DNA of 64,000 bases from Delphinapterus leucas. Its lineage: Eukaryota; Chordata; Mammalia; Artiodactyla; Monodontidae. Every line of letters begins with the position of its first letter. The first letter of the stretch is position 1. The position numbers and the translations under genes were made by a program. Below the pieces are notes generated by a model. That model was not told the origin of the DNA. It saw nothing but the letters and a program-made list of their open reading frames with translations, and ran no database searches. The stretch lies in contig NW_022098008.1 in the NCBI RefSeq assembly GCF_002288925.2, forward strand, positions 3,356,889-3,420,888, written 5' to 3'. This document shows positions 58,096 through 64,000 of this stretch, in pieces.

Positions 58096-60307
58096 GACAC
58101 CTTCAAGGTAGCAGAGGAGTACGACGTGGAGATCACCTTCCTCCCCACAAATACATCAAAACTACATCTACATGTGGAACAGCTCCTATAGAACACCTAC
58201 TAAACACTGGCACCTCAGACTTCCCAAAAGGCAAGAAACTCCCCATGTACCTGTGTAGGGCAAAAGAAAAAAGAAAAAACAAGAGACGAAAGGATAGGGA
58301 TGGGACCTGCACTTCTGGGAGGGAGCTGTGAAGGAAGAAAAGTTTCCACACGCTAGGAAGCCCCTTCACTGACAGGGATGGGGAGTGGGCAAGGGGGAAG
58401 TTTCAGAGCCATGGAGGAAAGCACAGCAACAGGGGTACAGAGGACAAAGCAGAGAGAGTCCTGCAGAGAGGATCAGTGGTGACCAGCATTCACCAGCCTG
58501 AGAGGCTTGTCTGCTCACCCACTGGGATGGGTGGGGTCTGGGAGCTGAGGCTCAGGCTTCGGAGATCAGATACCAGAGACAGGACTGGGATTGGCTACAT
58601 GAATACACCTTGAAGGGGACTAGTTCATCCCAGCTAGCTAGGAGGAAGTCTGGAAAAAAGTCTGGAACTACCTAAGAGGTAAGATACCATTGTTTTGGGG
58701 TGCACAAGGAGAGGGGATTCAGAGCACCGCCTAAATGAGCTGCAAAGACAGGCACGAGCCACGGCTATCAGCGCAGACACCAGAGATGGGCATGAAATGC
58801 TAAGGCTGCTGCTGCAGCCACCAAGAAGCCTGTGTGCAAGCACAGGTCAGTATTGACACCTCCCCTCCCAGAAGCCTGTACAGCCCACCACTGCCAGGGC
58901 CCCGTGATCCAGGGACAACTTCCCCGGGAGAACACATGGCGTGCCTCAGGCTGGTGCAACGTCACTCTGGCCTCTGCCACTGCAGGCTCACTCCACATAC
59001 CATATCCCTCCGTCCAACCTGCCTGAGTGAGCCACAGCCACCTAATCAGCTGCTACTTTAACCCCGTCCTGTCTGAGCAAAGAACAGATGCCCTCAGATG
59101 ACCTACATGCAGGGGAAGGGCCAAATCCAAAGATGACCCCCAGGAGCTGTGTGAACAAAGAAGAGAAAGGGAAATTTCTCCCAGCAGCCTCAGGAGCAGC
59201 GGAGTAAATCTCCACAGTCAACTTGATGTACACTGCATCTGTGGGATCACTGAATAGACAACAAGTCATCCAAAAATTGAGGCAGTTGACTTTGGGAGCA
59301 AACCCTTGGGGTTTGCTTTCTGAATCTAATTTGTTTCTGGTTTTATGTTTATCTTAGTTTAGTATTTAGAGCTATTTATACTTGGTAGATTAGTTTATTG
59401 ATTTGGTTGCTCTCTTCCTTTTTTAATTATTTTTTATTTATTTTTTTCCTTTTTCTCTTTTTGTGAGTGTGTACATGTATGCTTCTTTGTATGATTTTGT
59501 CTGCATAGCTATGCTTTTGCCATTTGTCCTAGGGCTCTGACTGTCCGTTTTGTTTTGTTTTGTTTTTAGTATAGTTTTTAGTGCTTGTTATCATGGTGGG
59601 TGTGTTTTTTTGGTTTGGTTGCTCTCTTCTTTCTTTCTCCCTTTTTTTTATTAGTTTTTAATTCTTTTTCATTTATAATATTTTTTCTATTTTAATCTTA
59701 TTTTATTTTTCTTTCTTTCTTCCTTCCTTCCTTCCTTCCTTCCTTTCTTTCTTTCATTCTTTTTCTCCCTTTTCTTCTGAGCTGTGTGGCTGACAGGGTC
59801 TTGGTGCTCTGGATGGGTGTCAGGCCTGAGCATGTGAGGTGGAAGAGCCTACTTCAGGACATTGGTCCACCAGAGACCTCCCAGCCCCATGTAATATCAA
59901 ATGGCAAAAGCTCTCCCAGAGATCTCCATCTCAACACTTAGAGCCAGCTCCACTCAACGACCAGCAAGATACAGTGCTGGACACCCTATGCCCCAAAGCT
60001 AGCAAGATAGGAACACAAACCCACCCATTAGCAGAGAGGCTGCCTAAAATCATACTAAGTTCAAAAACACCCAACAACACACCAGTGGACATGGTCCTAC
60101 CCACCAGAGAGACAAGATCCAGTATCATCCACTAGAACACAGGTACCAGTCCCCTCCACCAGGAAACCTACACAACCCACTGAACCAACCTTACCCATTA
60201 GGAGCAGACATCAAAAGCTACAGAAACTACAAACCTGCAGCCTGAGAAACAGAGATCCCAAACACAGTAAGTTAAACAAAATAAGAAGACAGAGAAATAC
60301 ACAGCAG
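58096..60307 (+). promoter_or_regulatory. L1 5' UTR (promoter region) of copy B
   Basis: Two zones are visible. The first, 58096-59290, is G/C-richer and corresponds to the promoter-proximal part. The second, 59320-59770, is a T/C-rich tract. A transition TTCTGAGCTGTGTGGCTG follows and leads to the ORF1 leader with a CCTGCAGCCTGAGAAAC block just before ORF1. Promoter activity is inferred from family knowledge only. Confidence 0.7.
59709..59760 (+). repeat. (TTTC)n/(TTCC)n microsatellite in the L1 5' UTR
   Basis: CTTTCTTTCTTCCTTCCTTCC runs on for about 50 bp. The tract is a feature of this L1 lineage and probably varies in length between copies. Confidence 0.95.
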
Positions 60308-61168
60308 ATGAAGGAGCAAGGTAAAAACCCACCAGACCAAACAAATGAAGAGGAAATAGGAAGTTTACCTGAAAAAGAATTCAGAGTAATGATAGTAAAG
60401 ATGATCGATAATCTTGGAAATATAATGGAGAAAGTACAAGAAATGTTTAAAAAGGACCTAGAAGAACTAAAGAGCAAACAATGATGAAAAACACAATTAA
60501 TGAAATTAAAAATTCTAGAGAAGGAATCAATAGCAGAATAATTGAGGTAGAAGAACAGATAAGTGACCAGGAAGATAAAATAGTGGAAATAACTCTTCCA
60601 GAGCAGAATAAAGAAAAAAGACTGAAAATAATTGAGGACAATCTCAGACACATCTGGGACAACATTAAATGCACAAACATTTGAATTACAGGTGTCCCAG
60701 AAGAAGAAGAGAAAAAAAGGGACTGAGGAAATATTTGAAGTGATTATAGTTGAAAACTTCCCTAATATGATTAAGGAAATAGTAAATCAAGACCAGGAAG
60801 CACAGAGAGTCCCATACAGGATAAATCCAAGGAGAAACACGCCAAGACACGTATTAATCAAACTATCAAAAACTAAATACAAGGAAAAAATATTACAAGC
60901 AACAAGGGAAAAGCAACTAATAACATGCAAGGGAATCCCTGTCAGGTTAACAGCTGATCTTTCAGCAGACACTCGGCAAGCCAGAAGAGAGTGTCAGGAC
61001 ATATTTAAAGTGATGAAAGGGAAAAACCTACAACCAAAATTACTCTACCCAGCGAGGATCTCATTCAGATTCAACAGAGAAATTAAAACCTTTACAGAGA
61101 AGCAAAAGATAAGAGAATCCAGCACCACCAAACCAGCTTTACAACAAATGGTAAAGGAACTTTTCTAG
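60308..61168 (+). pseudogene. L1 ORF1 (copy B), inactivated
   Basis: Start ATG at 60308 (MKEQGKNPPDQTNEEE...). A frameshift at KSKQ gives a stop at 60482-60484. The coiled-coil part restarts at 60481 (MMKNTINEIKN...) and stops at 60682-60684 where a codon for Arg/Gln is TGA (TGCACAAACATTTGAATTAC). The RRM and C-terminal parts are open to 61168 in another frame (…IINFRFNREIK region near 61060, ending QQMVKELF). Length is normal for ORF1, but at least two frameshifts make it non-functional. Confidence 0.88.
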
Positions 61169-61228
61169 GCAGGAAACACAAGAGAAGGAAAAGACTTACA
61201 ATAAAAACCAAAACAATTAAGAAAATGG

Positions 61229-64000
61229 TAATATAGAACATACACATCAATAACTACCTTAAATGTAAATGGATTAAATGCTCAAATCAAAAGACATAGA
61301 CTGGCTGAATGGATACAAAAACAAGACCCATACATATTCTGTCTACAAAAGACCCACTTCAGACCTAGGGACACATACAAACTGAAAGTGATGGGATGGA
61401 AAAAGTTATTCCATGAAAATGAAAATCAAAAGAAAGCTGGAGTAGCAATACTCATATCAGATTAAATAGACTTTAAAATAAAGAATGTTACAAGGGACAA
61501 GGAAGGACACTACATAATGATCAAGGGATCAATCTAAGAAGAAGATATAACAATTATAAGTATATATGCACCCAACATAGGAGCACCTCAATACATAAGG
61601 CAACTGCTAACATCTATAAAAGAGGAAATCAACAGTAACACATTTATAGTAGGGGAATTTAACACCTCACTTAAAGCAATGGACAGATCATCCAAAATGA
61701 ACATTAATAAGGAAACACAAGCTTTAAATGACACAATAGACCACAGAGATTTAATTGATACTTATAGGACATTCCATTCAAAAAAAGCAGATTACACTTT
61801 CTTCTCAAGTGCACATGGAACATTCTCCAGGAGAGATCACATCTTGTGTCACAAATCAAACCTCAGTAAATTTAAGAAAATTGAAATCCTATCAAGGATC
61901 TTTTCTGACCACAGTGCTGTGACATTAGAAATCAATTACAGGGAAAAAATGTAAAGTACACAAACATATGGAGGCTAAACAATATGTTACTAAATAACCA
62001 AGAGAGATTACTGAAGACATTAAAGAGGAAATCAAAAAAATACGTAGAGACAAATTAAACGAAAACACGATGATCCAAAACCTATGGGATGCAGCAAAAG
62101 CAGTTCTAAGAGGGAAGATTACAGCAATACAGTCCTACCTCAATAAACAAGAAACATCTCAAATCTACAACCTAACCTTACACCTAAAGCAGTTAGAGAA
62201 AGAAGAAGAAAAAAAACCCAAAGTTAGCAGAAAGCAATATCATAAATATCAGATTAGAAATAAATGAAAAATAAATGAAGGAAACAGTTATAAAGATCAA
62301 TAAAACTAAAAGCTGCTTCTTTGAGAAGTTAAACAAAATTGATAAAGCTTTAGCCAGACTCCTCAAGAAAAAGAGGGAGAGGACTCAAATCAATAAAATT
62401 AGAAATCAACAAAATTAGATATGAAAAAGGAAAAGTTACAACAGACACTGCAGAAATACAAAGCATCATAGGAGACTACTACAAGCAACTCTATGCCAAT
62501 AAAATGGACATCCTGGAAGAAATGGACAAATTCTTAGAAAGGTATAACTTTCAAAGACTAAATCAGGAAGAAATAGAAAATATGAACAGATGAATCACAA
62601 GTAATGAAATTGAAACCATGATTTAAAATCTTCCAACAAACAAAAGTCGAGGACCAGATGGCTTCACAGGTGAAATTTTTCAAACATTTAGAGAAGCGCT
62701 AACACCCACCCTTCTCAAATTCTACCAAAAAATTGCAAAGGAAAGAGCAAACCCAAACTTATCCTACAAGGCCACCATTACCCTAATACCAAAAGCAGAC
62801 AGAGATACTACAAAAAAAGAAAATTACAGACCAATATCACAGATGAACATAGATGTAAAAATCCTCAACAAAATACTAACAAACATAATCCAACAGCACA
62901 TTAAAAGGATCATACACCATGCTCAAGTGGGGTTTATCCCAGGAATGCAAGGATTCTTCAATATACAGAAATCAATCAATGTGATAAACCATATTAAGAA
63001 TTTGAAGGAGAAAAAACATATGATCATCTCAAAAGATGCAGAAAAAGCTTTTGACATAATTCAATACCCATTTATGATAAAAAAAACCCTCCAGAAAGTA
63101 GGCACAGAGGGAACTTATCTCAACATAATAAAGGCCATATATGACAAACCCACAGCCAACATTGTTCTCAGTGGTGAAAAACTGAAACCACTTCCACTAA
63201 GGTCAGGAATAAGACGAGGTTTCTCACTATCACCACTATTATTCAGCTTAGTTTTGGAAGTTTTAGCCACAGCAATCAGAGAAGAAAAATAAATAAAAGG
63301 AATCCAAATTGGAAGAGAAGAAGTAAGACAGTCACTGTTTGCAGTTAATATGTTACTATACACAAAGAATCCTAAAGATGTTACCAGAAAATTACTAGAG
63401 CTAATCAATGAACTTGGTAAAGTAGCAGGATACAAAATTAATGCACAGAAATCTCCTGCATTCCTATACACTAGTGATGAAAATTCTGAAACAGGAATTA
63501 AGGAAACACTCCCACTTCCATTACAATAAAAAGAATAAAATACCCAGGAATAAACCTACCTAAGGAGACAAAAGTCCTGTATGCAGAAAAATATAAGACC
63601 TTGATGAAAGAAATTAAAGATGTTACAAAACAGATGGAGAGATATACCATGTTTGGGGTTGGAAGAAGCAACATTGTGAAAATGACTATACTACCCAAAG
63701 CAATCTAAAGATTCAATGCAATCCCTGTCAAACTACCAATGGCATTTTTCACAGAACCAGAAGAAAAAAATTCACAATTTGTATGGAAACATAAAATATC
63801 CCGAATTGCCAAAGCAATCTTGAGAAAGAAAACAGGAGCTGGAGGAATCAGGCTCCCTGACTTCAGACTATGCTACAAAGCTACGGTGATCAAGACATTA
63901 TTGTACTGGCACAAAAACAGAAATATAGGTCAATGGAACAGGATAGAAAGCCCAGAGATAAACCCACACACATATGGGCACCTTATGTTTGATAAAGGAG
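61229..64000 (+). pseudogene. L1 ORF2 (copy B), inactivated and cut by window end
   Basis: The start region is broken (TGGTAATATAGAAC). The endonuclease domain has stops at 61463-61465 and 61535-61537 but keeps the SDH active-site residues at 61904-61912. The reverse transcriptase begins near 62640. Its catalytic loop is LFAVNM at 63335-63352: both catalytic Asp codons are replaced (GTT, AAT). A stop follows EEK at 63290-63292. The region beyond 64000 is not visible. Confidence 0.88.

Larger units (their letters stand above)
58096..64000 (+). mobile_element. Young-type LINE-1 (copy B) with full 5' UTR, cut by window end
   Basis: It starts GGACACCTTCAAGGTAGCAGAGGAG and has about 2.2 kb of 5' UTR, then broken ORF1 and ORF2. 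The 3' end lies outside the window. The 5' UTR carries the L1 polymerase II promoter region. Typical CpG sites here have mostly become TpG/CpA (for example CACATGGCGTGCC), which fits long-term methylation. The element is very likely silent and certainly cannot encode ORF proteins. Because the 3' end is missing, its target duplication cannot be checked. Confidence 0.9.

Overview
This is a 64 kb piece of mammalian nuclear DNA, almost certainly from a cetacean. The main evidence is ten copies of CHR-type tRNA-derived SINEs: nine of the short class (about 200 bp, starting GGCTTCCCTGGTGG, with an RNA polymerase III B box of the form GGTTCGTGCCC) and one of the longer, older CHR-2-like class. Young LINE-1 copies carry the cetacean/artiodactyl type of 3' end. 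CpG is scarce, AT content is high, and ancient mammalian repeats (L2, MIR, MLT1-like LTRs) are scattered throughout. I found no intact protein-coding gene, tRNA, rRNA, CRISPR array or operon-like layout. The window reads as intergenic or deep-intronic DNA; species and locus cannot be told from sequence alone.

Layout. 0-11 kb: mostly old unique sequence with three short-class SINEs, L1 3' ends and L2 pieces, plus a minus-strand stretch (5.2-6.2 kb) that reads like a decayed coding sequence. 11.1-13.3 kb: a nest in which an MLT1-like LTR is split by an L1 3' fragment, a SINE and a class I ERV-type LTR. 13.6-15.3 kb: L2 on both strands. 15-28 kb: unique DNA with microsatellites, one MLT1-like LTR, a SINE, a MIR, and an AT-rich block with a 30-bp palindrome. 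28.04-33.4 kb: a 5'-truncated L1 bounded by a probable 17-bp target duplication and carrying a SINE inside ORF2. 33.42-35.33 kb: an older minus-strand L1 with an inverted 5' part, the signature of twin priming. 35.4-41 kb: unique DNA, a MIR, an MLT1-like LTR, an L2 and two perfect-arm hairpins (one inside the older L1). 41.7-43.6, 50.2-51.4 and 53.9-58.1 kb: old L1M-type remains, one of them hit by a younger L1 tail. 58.1-64 kb: a second young L1 with its full 5' UTR, running off the window end.

How the parts relate. The DNA is a layered record of retrotransposition. L1 ORF2 protein normally supplies the endonuclease and reverse transcriptase used by L1 and by SINEs, but every L1 here is broken by frameshifts and stops. 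The most notable relation is that the two young L1 copies share two identical nonsense codons in the ORF2 endonuclease domain, which hints at spread of an already defective lineage by proteins supplied in trans. No previously undescribed functional system is supported by this sequence.
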